NCBI RefSeq assembly: GCF_052324685.1
Contig: NW_027507065.1
Span: 1-64,000, forward strand
Origin: Brachyhypopomus gauderio
Lineage: Eukaryota > Chordata > Actinopteri > Gymnotiformes > Hypopomidae
Direction of reading: 5' to 3'
Length of the DNA stretch: 64,000 bases
In this document: one piece after another, positions 46,894 through 61,663 of the stretch
Layout: every line of letters starts with the position of its first letter
How positions within the stretch are numbered: the first letter of the stretch is position 1
The notes under the pieces: model-generated
Database searches by the model: none
What the model was told of the DNA's origin: nothing
Seen by the model: only the letters and a program-made list of their open reading frames with translations
Translations under genes and position numbers: made by a program

Positions 46894-48179
46894 TTTCTTG
46901 CCTTTTCGAATATCGATTAGTGAGGCTGTGTAAATACTGTGTGCACGCGCATGATCGCAGATTACAAAAGCCGGGCTTGAATTAGCGGGAACAGGTTGAG
47001 TCTGGATTTCGTTAGTGGAACGGAACTAGACGGAAGTGAACTGTTTGGCTAACTCAAGCGAGGCTCACTCTAATAAGCGCCGCTTTCATAAGCTCGCTTT
47101 GTGGAATAGCCCCCAGGACCAATGTTGCAAATCTGTGGTAAATATTTAAGGGTGCATATGCATGTTATCCATGTGTTTACTTTTCATGTACACATCTAAT
47201 GGGCTTCACTTTTAATGTTTAATATTTAATATAAATGTTTCACTTGTTTGTACTTAAGCTTGACGAAATGTAAAACAATGACAAAGTGAAGGAAAATAAA
47301 TAATTTTATTTTGAAACAAAGTGCTTGTGATTTGTCTATTGAGTTGTTTTTTTTTTTAATATCAGAACTGTGCCAATGACATTCAAATGTTTTTCTATTC
47401 TACAGATCCTTATCAGGGTTATAAGAACATTTTAAACAAATACAACAATATATACAAACATACAAACTGAGTTTATAGATATCTGGGCATGTATATGTGA
47501 AAAAAGAAATGGTCCACCTTTTGTTTAATGGTGTTAATTACCTGTGCATCTTTCAATATGCGCTGCACCAACATGTCCTCCTCAGCAAAAACAACAAAGT
47601 CACACCAGTCCATTCCTGTGATGAGCATCTGCCCCAGGATCTGTCAGTAGTAGTTATGATGACGCTTCAGCTGCAGTGTGCCCTGCTTTGCTTCTAGGTA
47701 AGAGCAGTCAACATAACTTACAGAGCAGAGGATCCTAATGATCAGAGATATATCTACAGAGATCACTATTTATTTATACTCATACTGCTAATGTGCATGG
47801 TTGAATAACTCAATCTATACTGTGGTATTTTATATTCATTTGTATGTTACTGTAATGATGCATACTAAAGTTTGTTTATGCAAAACAGTACTTCCGTTAT
47901 GGTGAGTAGGTATAATTATTGGCCACTTTAGTTGGCACAATTCTTTTCAGGCCAGCTTTGTAGTTCAACAACTAAAGATCATTCAATTTCTCTGCATAGA
48001 TTGATTGTCTTCACTCCACTCATTTATGGCCCAGACCACCCCTGAGCAGATATTATATGGGTGGTGGATCACTGTCAGCAGCACAGTGGTATATGTGCTT
48101 TTTATTTTTTAAATCAATTACATTTTGCAGTCTTAATATCTGAAATGATGTCTTTGTAATTTAAAATAAGTAGTATATG

Positions 48180-48654
48180 TGTAACGACCTGCGCTGGGCA
48201 GAACAGGGAGGCAGACACAAACGCTGAGAGCGAGATTTATTAAAGGAAATTCCATTGACAGAGTCGAAATAACGGGCGCAGGTCAGATCGGGAAGGCAGT
48301 CCATACATGAAATATACACAGGCATGACAACGGGTACAGAAAACAACAAGACAGACTAACTAAGGAACAAAAGGCAAAACACACGGGAGACGGATAACAC
48401 AAAGGCGCAAACTTACGAACAGCTGGAATGACTAGGCACAGGTTTGAACAAAAAGACCAATACGGACATGGGAGACACAGGGACTTTTATACACAGGACT
48501 AGACAAGGACCAGGTGCGAACAATGATAACAGGGGCGTGGCAAACAATGGGAAATCACAGAGACAACGAGCAGGGCGGGATAAACAGGCAGGGAATACAG
48601 ACATGAGGGAACCCAGAGTGACAGCTACGAGAGGAGGCGTAGCCCTACGTGACA
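48180..48654 (-). mobile_element. Solo LTR with 5-bp TSD ATATG
   Basis: Minus-strand reading begins TGTCACGTAGGGCTACG and ends GGTCGTTACA. It contains GTATAAAAGTCCC (TATA box) and TTTAATAAATCTCGC (polyadenylation signal). The flanks ATATG at 48175-48179 and 48655-48659 are identical. Copy A at about 29351 shows the uninterrupted sequence CAGTCATATACTAATT. A related but longer LTR lies at 55710-56974. Confidence 0.9.
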
Positions 48655-49726
48655 ATATGACTGTATTCTGTGTTTATTGACATTTTTCATAGCACCCTAC
48701 ATTTTTACACAAATGTACAAAGTTTAGAATATTATTACTTACCAAAGTTCTTGGCTTGTGCCATTGCTGCTCACTCTCTGTGCAGCTCAGGACAGGAGGA
48801 ACAGCAGGAACTCTTAGTTGTGAATAATGTGCAGTTTGATAAAGCAATGCCACCACATGATTGCACAAAGTTGTCCCAGCAACACATGAGCAGGTCTCGA
48901 ATCATCTAAAGAAATCTGCAAAAATACAAAATGTAGCAAATACAATGAGAAACAGTATCAAGTGCAATTTAATTAAAAAAACTGTTTACAAAATAAAATC
49001 AGCCAGGAAAGGCTATATAATTAGAACAGTCACTAATAGTCTACAGTGTTGCCTAATGTGGCCCTCATTTGACATAAACAATTTACCAGCTTCAATAGTA
49101 TTTACAATAAAGTAAATCAGGAAACATCTGAACAAATACAGTTTCTGGGGGTTTTGCCTTTTAACATTCACTTTTCCTGACATTAAGTCATACTCACATT
49201 GCCAGATAACATTACTCAAAACATTACTCCACTACTTACTTTTCACCAACAAAATGTTTTTAATCCCCATAAACATAAATCTAAAACAACATTCATAGCA
49301 TCTATCTTCTAAAGCACTGTCACCCTACACTCGAGCTGTGTGGCTTCTCCGACTTCTTCATCGACCTAAAACAGGTCGCCCTCACACACATCTCTCCTGT
49401 CACCTGATCTTTGTTCAACACTAAAATGCAAATAAAAGAACAGACTTAATCACAGTATGTGTTTAATAGTGAAGTGAGATAACTCAGTCCTGAGACAGGT
49501 TAAACAGCAGTCTCCGGCGCGGATTCCGTGTTTGTAAACAAAGCACAATATTCGTTGTTTTGTAAACAAACACGCGTCGGCGAACACCGTTGCGCTTTGT
49601 TTACAAACACAGATTCCGCTGTTTAACCCAGTCATGGCCGGGCTAAACACAGGGATCCGCCGGGTTTGTGTTGATCTTGAGTTTAAGCTCTTACGAAGTT
49701 TAGTGTTCAGACACGACCAGCTAGCT

Positions 49727-49816
49727 AATACACACACACACACACACGCGCGCGCGCGCACGCACACACACACACACACACACACACGCGCGCGCACGCA
49801 CACACACACACACACA
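49727..49816. repeat. CA/CG microsatellite in accessory gene intron
   Basis: (CA)n interrupted by two CG-rich blocks (49746-49761 and 49786-49798). It is orthologous in position to the uniform (GT)n at 28226-28311 in copy A. Confidence 0.95.
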
Positions 49817-50146
49817 ATGCTAACGCTAACTAATTTACGTTTAGCTGTGTGCTAGCGCTAACACGGAACACTCACCTTCGTAGTTGTCAATATAACTAGA
49901 TATGTACATCTTGAAATCTTTCTCTTTCTCGCTCGAAGAAGCCGCGGCATGTGTGTCTTGACGATCCGATGAACATCGTTGACCGTCACTCGAGGGAGGT
50001 CCTGCAAACAGCGCGTGTAAAACGTCATTGTTGACGTGTCTCTGTAGTCGCGCCCGATAACCGGAAATGATACTGCCGGTATATGGGCATGCGGAAACGT
50101 CACGTGCACAGAGCGAATAAAAAATATATATTCCCATAATTCCACA

Positions 50147-50208
50147 TGACGTCATAATACCTGCTCTGTCGTCATAACGACGGCACAACAAATGAGGGTA
50201 TATATAAA
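50147..50208 (+). promoter_or_regulatory. Putative kinase promoter: CRE-like site and TATA box
   Basis: TGACGTCA, a perfect palindromic CRE, lies at 50147-50154, and TATATATAAA at about 50199-50208, about 45 bp before the ATG at 50252. CACGTG (E-box) occurs at 50101. In the other direction the ISL2EU accessory gene begins near 50113, so this ~140-bp interval may serve both. Promoter activity is inferred. Confidence 0.5.
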
Positions 50209-50251
50209 ATTGCATGTACAGTATAATTCCATATCAGTCCACATAAAGACA

Positions 50252-54535
<4,284 letters not shown>

Positions 54536-54579
54536 AAAAAATGTAAATGTGCCATATTTTGTCAATTGTGATTTATACA

Positions 54580-54850
54580 CCCCAATCAAAATTTGTCCTC
54601 CGCTTTTAACCCATCTGTGCAGTTAGAACACACACACACACACACACACTAGTGATTACTAGGGGGCTGTGGATCACATGTGCCCAGAGCGGTGGGCAGC
54701 CCTAGCCTGGCGCCCGGGGAGCAGTTGGGGTTAGGTGCCTTGCTCAAGGGCACCTCAGTCATGGCCTCAGGTCTGAGAATTGAACCCATGACCCTCCGGT
54801 CACAAGACCAGTTCCCTACCACCAGGCCATGACTGACCTGGACAAGTGAT
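54580..54850 (-). mobile_element. tRNA-derived SINE
   Basis: The minus strand begins with a tRNA-like head: TGGCCTGGTGGTAGGGAACTG (A-box-like) and, about 30 bp later, GGGTTCAATTC (B box). The body contains GAGGTGCCCTTGAGCAAGGCA and an (AC/GT)n stretch at its far end. This body is familiar from many fish genomes, and a related body occurs at 58805-58970. Confidence 0.7.
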
Positions 54851-54956
54851 GGACAACCTGCTCCACATCTTAACATGGCAGAAGAAGATACAGTACAAAT
54901 GTGTGATTAAACTATACAGCCAGTGTTTTTATGTGTCACTGGCTCTCCCTTCTCAA

Positions 54957-54962
54957 AATAAA
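54957..54962 (+). other. Possible polyadenylation signal of kinase gene
   Basis: AATAAA, 420 bp after the stop. Another AATAAA overlaps the stop codon at 54530-54536. Which is used is unknown; the SINE would fall within the 3' UTR if the distal one is. Confidence 0.35.
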
Positions 54963-55086
54963 ACCTGTATTTTGGGCATGGTCTGGGGGTGATTCACAGA
55001 GGTGTCAACTGGCCATAACTGCTCCTCCAGGTTATGTATTCCATTTTAGGCAATATTTGATACACCCTTGCCAAATCCATGTAGAT

Positions 55087-55400
55087 CAGGTATCACCAAA
55101 TGGCGGACCGCGGTCCGGATCCGGACCCGAACACCGTCCTGTCCGGACCCAATCACATTCCTGATTAACTGGATACGGACCCAAATGCCAAAAAAATTTT
55201 AACGGGAGACTATATTTTAAACCGGAGAATTTATTTTCAGACGAGTGTTACGTTCACCACCCATTTGAGTGTTACGTTCACCCCCCCCCCCCCCCCCCCC
55301 CCCCCGCTCAACAACTTTCGTTCGCCACCGCGGACCCGGACCTAAGGTCTGAGCTATCTGCCAAAAATGGACCGCGGAAAGATTTAATTGATTACCCCTG
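55087..55400. mobile_element. hAT MITE with 8-bp TSD ATGTAGAT
   Basis: The ends are CAGGTATCACCAAATGG and, inverted, CAGGGGTAATCAATTAAATC. GGACCGCGG words lie near both ends. Perfect ATGTAGAT repeats flank it (55079-55086 and 55401-55408). A run of about 28 C sits at 55279-55306. Confidence 0.88.
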
Positions 55401-55709
55401 ATGTAGATGTTTTGTTCAAGTAACCATTCATTATTGTAATTCAAAAACATTAGATAATCCCTCATTGATTGTGTCCATGAATCACTGATAACACCTTTAA
55501 AGTATGTGGAACGGCAGAGTAAGGGTTAATAACCCAGTTTGCAAAAGAGGTTACTGAAAGTATAGATAAAAAGATATAGATTATGTACAGTTGAAATCGT
55601 ATTGTGAGTTTGCAGGGGTATATTTAATTTAAGCACATGTGCATATGGTTTCATTTTTGTGTGCATAAAGCTTAGAAAGGAAATAAATACAATGCATTTT
55701 AAAAGGTAT
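55401..55709. other. No gene seen
   Basis: A/T-rich, non-coding in both directions as far as can be judged. Confidence 0.5.
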
Positions 55710-56068
55710 TGTAACGAGTGAGAGCTAAGAGGACACAAATACTGAGGATAGCAGGGTTTAATAGCTGGAGTGTTAACATAGAGGATACGAGGGTAACGAG
55801 GCATACTAATTAAAATACAACTATCACAAATCAAGAACTAACAACCAGACAGGATAACTCAGATAACAAAAGACAGAGGATAAAACAAACACAAGAACTC
55901 AGAACAAGGTAGATAAACACAGAACCAAGATTACCACCACAGTGACTTCCAAAGAGGGACTGAAACACAGGGAGTACAAGTACCAAACCAATCAAGACAA
56001 ACTAGAAACACCTGAGCTGAAAGCAAGGAAGGAGGGACAGACAAGACAAGGTGAACAACAGAAGACCT

Positions 56069-56768
56069 GGGCTGTGTTCGAAATAGACTACTACATACTG
56101 GATACTGCATACTGGACTCAGTATATACTGGATACTGCATACTGGTCCTCGTAGTAGTATGCAGTACAGTTTCCAGTATGCGACAAAAGCAAAGCACACT
56201 ACGGGGTCACGTGAACGTAGCGTTGCATGATGGGATGCAGTACACCACGAAGATAGCTCTGTTCGCGTACTGGAATATTTTGCGGAAGTAGTAGGTCATC
56301 CGGGTATGTTTCGCGTACTGGAAATTTTCATTTTGGTCACATACTGCATACGGCATACTGATTTGGGGCTCAATCAGTACGCCAGTAGTATGTAGTAGCA
56401 GGGTTGCCAACTTTTGACGTTCGCTTGGAGTGAGATTTTAACCTGGAGCCGGTGGCGAGTGTATTTTGTTGAGCCGGCGGTGGGGGGGGGGGGGGGGGGG
56501 GGGGGTGGCGAACGAAAGTTGGGCAAACACAGATTCACAGATGGACACAGATTCAGTGTTATATCGCCGGTGGATGGCGCCAGAGCTAGCGAACTAGTAA
56601 CGTATTGAATCATATATGTGGATCTGAGGTAAATAAACTGGATATTTTTTTTCGGCGTGAGATATCGGAAGTGTGGCGTGAGAGCGTGTGAAAACGGTCA
56701 AATGCGTGTGTCTCACGCTCAATGCGTGAGAGTTGGCAACCCTGTAGTAGGCTATTTCAAACACAGCC
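56069..56768. mobile_element. Harbinger-like MITE inside the LTR
   Basis: The ends are GGGCTGTGTTCGAAATAGACTACTA and, inverted, GGCTGTGTTTGAAATAGCCTACTA. The interior has repeated TACTGGATACTGCATACTGG words. No clean target duplication is visible. It is itself split by the MITE at 56399-56744. Confidence 0.78.
56399..56744. mobile_element. MITE with ends CAGGGTTGCCAAC and 6-bp TSD TAGTAG
   Basis: Flanked by TAGTAG (56393-56398 and 56745-56750). Same family as 37109-37391. It contains a run of about 20 G at 56485-56505 next to GTGGCGAACGAAAGTTG. Confidence 0.87.
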
Positions 56769-57321
56769 ATGGACTGGACTTACTGGGGAACGGATCTAAA
56801 CAAGGTCACACAGAAGACACGGACTGGACTGACAGCAGGAGAGAACACCGACAGGGGTGTGACAGACAGAGGGAAAGCATAGAAACAGGGCGGGATAAAC
56901 AGACGAGGAGAACACAGGCACATTGAACAGTACCGGAGTGACAGCTAGAGAGGGGGACGTAGCCCTATGTGACATGTATATTAACCATGCATATTTGCAC
57001 AGGTTAACATTTAAATAAGTGTAAAATCTTTTTGTCTTATACTGTATATGTGTATGGTGTATAGTGGAAAGATATTTGGTATAGGCTCTCTTGGCTTTAT
57101 GTGTGGTGTATATGTGCACTGTATGAATATTGGTGCATTTAAGCTATTTTTACTACTTGCCAATTAAACACGGGCATATGATCAAATGGTTTATAATACA
57201 CTGCTTTTTGTTGGATTCTCATATTTAGAGATACATGCTCAGACGCTGCTTTATGGGAAACATTTGTAGGTAGGCCTACAGTCATTTGAAAAAGTTTGGG
57301 CACCCCAATTCATCTTAAGGA

Positions 57322-58795
57322 GATGAGACAGTTTACAGACAGGAGATCCTGAAATTGGCAGATTGGTGCTCAGAAAATAATTTATCTCTGAACACAAAGA
57401 AAACCAAAGAGATAATCGTCGACTTCAGGAAACACAGCACGACCTAGACCCTTTATACATCAACCTAGCCCCTTTATACATCAACCTAGCCCCTTTATAC
57501 ATCAACCTAGCCCCTTTATACATTAACCTAGCCCCTTTATACATCAACCTAGCCCCTTTATACATTAACCTAGCCCCTTTATACATCAACCTAGCCCCTT
57601 TATACATCAACCTAGCCCCTTTATACATTAACCTAGCCCCTTTATACATCAACCTAGCCCCTTTATACATTAACCTAGCCCCTTTATACATCAACCTAGC
57701 CCCTTTATACATCAACCTAGCCCCTTTATACATCAACCTAGCCCCTTTATACATCAACCTAGCCCCTTTATACATTAACCTAGCCCCTTTATACATCAAC
57801 CTAGCCCCTTTATACATTAACCTAGCCCCTTTATACATCAACCTAGCCCCTTTATACATCAACCTAGCCCCTTTATACATTAACCTAGCCCCTTTATACA
57901 TCAGCCTAGCCCCTTTATACATTAACCTAGCCCCTTTATACATTAACCTAGCCCCTTTATACATCAACCTAGCCCCTTTATACATTAACGGTGAGTATGT
58001 GGAGGGTCCACACTTTCCGGTTCCTTGGTGTCCTTATCTCTGCCAACCTAGACTGGAAACACCACAGCAGTCATCAAAAAGGCTCAGCAGAGGCTACACT
58101 TTCTGAGAGTCCTCAGAAAACACAAGCTGGACTCCAACCTACTGCTGGTGTTCTACCGCGCCTTCATCGAGAGCCTGCTGACGTACTGCGTCACAGTGTG
58201 GTATGGCAGCTGCACCATGGCAGACAGAGAGAGACTCCAGAAAGTAGTTAAAACAGCACAGAAAATAATTGGCTGCCCTCTTCCATCCTTGATGGACATT
58301 TATACCTCACGCTGCCTCAAAAAAGCTAAAAACATAATGGAGGACAGCATCCACCCTGGCTTTGATCCGTTTGACTTGTTGCCCTCAGGGAAGAGCTACA
58401 GGTGCATCAGAACAAGGACAAACCGATTCAAGAACAGTTTCTTCCCCAAAGCAATCACCACACTGAACTCACACATGCACTGATCCCATAACTGAACCTC
58501 CAATCCCATAGACTCTCACCATATAATAAATGCAATAATAATAAGTGCAATAATATGTGGAATATGTGCAATATTACTATTTAACTATTTAACATGCAAA
58601 TCTTAGTGTTTAAACTAGAACTGGAAATTCTCCACACCTTTATTGTATTTAAATTTAAAAATCTTTATTATTCTATACTGTAAAAATTTTTCTGATACTT
58701 TTTATATTCTGTATGTTTGCACTGAAAAAGGTAAGCTTTCAATCTCATTGTACATGTGTATAATGACAATAAAGGCATTCTATTCTATTCTATAA
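57322..58795 (+). mobile_element. L2/CR1-type LINE with internal minisatellite
   Basis: Begins in reverse-transcriptase coding (LADWCSENNLSLNTKKTKEI then IVDFRKH), is interrupted by the 57436-57987 minisatellite, and resumes VHTFRFLGVLISANLDW. After a frame change it reads FYRAFIESLLTYCVTVWYGS, VVKTAQKIIGCPLPSLMDIY and TRTNRFKNSFFPKAITTLNS, to a stop at 58483. The 3' end is ACAATAAAGGCATTCTATTCT with tandem ATTCT tail units (58773-58795). 5'-truncated and frameshifted. Confidence 0.9.
57436..57987. repeat. 21-bp minisatellite, about 26 units
   Basis: Unit CCTTTATACATYAACCTAGCC, repeated without indels; the only variation noticed is ATC/ATT and a single CAG/CAA. In one plus-strand frame it reads PLYINLA per unit, and the next unbroken LINE codons are PLYINGEYVE, so the array grew from LINE coding sequence. 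The long minus-strand (MYKGARL)n frame is antisense to this. Confidence 0.95.
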
Positions 58796-58804
58796 TCATT
58801 TGTA

Positions 58805-59375
58805 GTTGTCAATGAGTGCCCGGAGCGGTGAGCAGCCTCTACAGCGCCCGTGGAGCAATTCAGGGTTAGCTGCCTTACCCAAGGGCACTTCAGGGTTAGC
58901 TGCCTTACCCAAGGGCACTTCAGGGTTAGGTGCCTTACCCAAGGGCACTTCAGCCCTAGAGGCTGTAGAGCAGGGATGGGCAACTGGCGGCCCGCAAATA
59001 GATCAATAATAATTTAATAATTAAAAGAAAAAAAAATATGAGACATGTGGGTAAAATGCTATAATTAAGTATGTTTAGAGACACATTTATGTAACCATGC
59101 TTAAACAGCAAAAATGCCCATAGACTTGCTAGGGTTAAGGACATGTTAATGCATTTATATGCAGAAAATAGATGTATGTTGGTGCAATAAACATACAGAT
59201 CTGAATTCATTGAAAATGTTCTTATTGAGAATAATTTGTAGTGTCTTTCATATCCAATTATTTGAAGTGCGTGGTCATGTGGCCCTCCAATAATAGTGCT
59301 GAAAATTTTTTGGCCCTCTTTATCATGGAAGTTGCCCATCCCTGCTGTAGAGGCTGCTCACTGCTCCGGGCACGT
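58805..59375. mobile_element. SINE-like fragment split by a MITE
   Basis: 58805-58970 has GTGCCCGGAGCGGTGAGCAG and three 30-bp tandem copies ending ACCCAAGGGCACTTCAGGGTT (58858-58947), resembling the body of the SINE at 54580-54850. The repeat resumes after the MITE at 59353 (GCTGCTCACTGCTCCGGGCA). Confidence 0.6.
58971..59344. mobile_element. hAT MITE with 8-bp TSD CTGTAGAG
   Basis: 374 bp from CAGGGATGGGCAACTGGCGG to the inverted AAGTTGCCCATCCCTG, with perfect CTGTAGAG on both sides (58963-58970 and 59345-59352). The interior is A/T-rich and non-coding. Confidence 0.88.
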
Positions 59376-60454
59376 GTGCTCACTTCACCTGTGTGTGTAC
59401 TTAAATGTGTGTTTCACACATTGTGTAAGTTGTGTTTAAAGGTGTGTTTAAATATATTTCATTGTTTTATTATAGGTGTAATTATATTCATTAAAAAGAT
59501 GCATGTAATTTTATAGAAAATGAATTATTATAATAAAGAAATTAGCATTCATCTGGTCAGTGTCTTGTGTAATTGATACAGTATGGTAAGCAATCAGAAC
59601 TCTCAGGTGGGTGACAAATTATTACTAAAATAAATTAAACAGTACTTAAACAGTGAATTTATTGCAGTAAATCAGCATTTGGTCACAACACATGTAAACC
59701 ACATTTAATGTACAAAAATGTACATGAATATATATATACATAACTACAGATAATTACATTACATCCTCTGTTGGGATTTTTGAGATAGATAGCTAGATAG
59801 ATAGATTTATTTATGTATCCCAGAGGGGAAATCGTGTGTTACAGCAGCGCAATCCATATATAGATATATAGATCAATGGGCTGACCTGGCTAATATTTAA
59901 ACGGAAATATGTCAGCACCCCGTGTGCATATAGCCTATTCTGAAGTAATTCCATTTTTGTTGAAAAATCCGACACTCTGTGTCCGCTTTTCTCTTTTTTT
60001 GACAGACATTTCACTTAACAGGGTGCAGACAATATAGGAACTGCAGATTTTAACTAAATGGAGTTTATTCTTTTTTAATAATCCAGGTTTATTCCGTGGG
60101 CTGGACTGAACCCCCTGGCGGGCTGGGTCGCCCCTGGTGTATACCATCACAATCACAGCATCATTACTCTTAACAAGGTCTCGAGGAACATCAAACCAAC
60201 TGAATAAATTATTGTGAAACTGTCAAGAAAAACTCAAATGTCTCGAATTTTTGCATTCCGAGTCGACAATGTTGCCTGTGGAGAACCCAAACATTCGAAT
60301 GCCGACACAACTTCTCCAGGTGTGGCTGGAATGTTTAAAATGCACGTTTTACAGCCCTTTAAAGAAGTTATTCATGTTTAAGCAACTGCTTTGACGACAG
60401 AAATGCTTAGATACAATTTACAAAACATGATACACTCACCCATCACCAAGTCTC
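59376..60454. other. No gene seen; LINE tail and A/T-rich sequence
   Basis: 59783-59832 contains (GATA)n then TTTATGTATCCCAGAGGGGAAAT, the 3' tail style of a fish LINE. TAGATCAATGGGCTGACCTGG at 59870 repeats 41798. Otherwise non-coding. Confidence 0.5.
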
Positions 60455-61112
60455 TAAAAGACATGTGATTGATTATAATGTTGTATTTACCTGTTCCGGG
60501 ATTCTCAGGGGACTGGCGGCCCATCCAGCTCCTCCTCTTATAGTGGCCGAAGGGCCCTCGGCCTACTGAAGGAGGGGAGGGGGGTTACAGTTCCTGGAAT
60601 ACCTGAGGACGGAGTTGTATGCAACAAATGGACATATTAATTATTATTCTTGTCATGTTATGTTACTGCAGTAATGTATGTATGTCATGTTTGTGTTTGT
60701 AGGTAACCCCTGCTAGTAGTAGTGGTGTGTCCCAGCTTAATTAAGGGGAGGAGCTACTAGTATAAGAGGCCTTCCTCTCAGAGGCTAAGGAGGTTGAGGT
60801 TGGTTGGTTAATGTTGGTTGTTTGATATTGGATGTTATTGTGTTGAGCCCAAGAAACTTAGGGGCTAGACTGGCTGCTGATTGCCAGTGCTTACTGGAGG
60901 TACTGCTTATAAGCCTTTGTGGGCTTGAGTACTTTTTATGTTTGTTTTCCTTTTATACAGTTTTTCTTTTCGTTTACTAGTATTGGTGATTTACTCCTTT
61001 GCTGGAATACACAATTAAAACACCTGGATTGGGAACTCCAATGTCTGTATTCACCTCACTCTCTGTAGTGAACCCACCTCCATATTCACCCACTCGTAGT
61101 ACCACGCTCACA
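60455..61112 (+). mobile_element. Gypsy 3' end and LTR upstream of ISL2EU copy C
   Basis: CACCAAGTCTCTAAAAGACATG begins the match to the minus strand of 31001-31715. It includes the purine tract (60565-60586) and the LTR to CTCACA at 61112. It sits at the same position of the ISL2EU intron as in copy A, but without any Gypsy coding. Confidence 0.7.
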
Positions 61113-61194
61113 GTATGGTTTCAATGGGTGTTCATAATGTGACCGGACTGTGTATATTATTTTAATCTTTTCTCTTTGTTTTTGCCCAATCCAG

Positions 61195-61599
61195 AAGCTA
61201 ACACCAATTGATGAGCTGATGAGGCCTGCTTTCCTGCACAAGAGAACACAGATGCTGGAAGATGATGTGAGAGAGACCCAGCATATTGCACGTCTAAGGG
61301 TACATGTGGAGAGGATGATTAGACGAATTAAAGAAAACAAACTATTTGACACTGTAATACCACTCTCCATCACAGGAAGTATCAATCAAATTGTTTACTG
61401 TGGCATGTCTTCTCTCCAGCTACCAGAATGGTCCTCTTGTCAAGAAATGGGCCTCGGATGGTGGAAAGGGCTGTATGAGTACAGAATATATAACATTTGC
61501 TCTTTCCCAAGAATACTTTTTACATTCATGTACAGGGCTTTTTGTTATTATTTTAGAAATGTTACAGAATTTCTCCTGATGTTTCCCTGCTGCAATTAA
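61195..61599 (+). pseudogene. ISL2EU copy C transposase C-terminal exon
   Basis: After TTTGCCCAATCCAG the frame reads KLTPIDELMRPAFLHKRTQM, with the same internal deletion junction as copy A. It then carries the same extra T (CAAATTGTTTACTG) and frameshift as copy B. So it combines features of both. Confidence 0.85.
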
Positions 61600-61663
61600 G
61601 GCTTTCATGATTTGAGGTAGGTTTACTAAATAAGGAAAAACAGCAGGGCAATGGTACTCCAGG

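Larger units (their letters stand above)
44026..47114 (+). mobile_element. PIF/Harbinger transposon, 3089 bp, with TIRs and 3-bp TSD
   Basis: The ends are GGGGTATTCCACGAAGCGAGC and, inverted, GGGGGCTATTCCACAAAGCGAGC. The flanking AGG (44023-44025 and 47115-47117) is a 3-bp target duplication. The empty site survives in ISL2EU copy A near 30460. It has the two genes expected of Harbinger: a DDE transposase on + (44896-46259) and a Myb/SANT-like protein on - (46252-46893), convergent and overlapping at their stops. Both are damaged. Confidence 0.93.
47473..50113 (-). pseudogene. ISL2EU copy B accessory gene (SWIM exons, YqaJ C-terminus)
   Basis: Inverted counterpart of 27913-30051. YqaJ C-terminus 47473-47730 (FVVFAEEDMLVQRILKDAQ, HFFFHIYMP); SWIM exon within 48674-48868 (CSCVAGTTLCNH); block ATCFRSMKKSEKPH at about 49323-49430; first exon 49876-50113 ending NYEG before GTGAGT. 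As in copy A, the nuclease core is missing and a stop replaces the tryptophan before Q-x-Q. A 475-bp solo LTR sits in its intron. Its 5' end lies about 140 bp from the start codon of the divergent kinase gene. Confidence 0.77.
55710..56974 (-). mobile_element. Solo LTR interrupted by two nested MITEs
   Basis: The minus strand begins TGTCACATAGGGCTACG and ends CTCACTCGTTACA, the same terminal words as the solo LTR at 48180-48654. The flanks GGTAT and TGTAT agree at four of five bases. Removing the nested 56069-56768 leaves about 565 bp. AATTAAAACCCTGC-type 3' sequence and CTCAGTATTTGTG lie near its end. Confidence 0.78.

Noticed and set aside
54780-54850. Minus-strand tRNA gene
   Set aside because: A and B boxes are recognisable but the cloverleaf is poor and a SINE body follows, so it is a tRNA-derived SINE head.
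57425-57985. 186-codon minus-strand frame of repeated MYKGARL
   Set aside because: It is the antisense of a 21-bp minisatellite within a LINE; any unit length divisible by three gives such frames.
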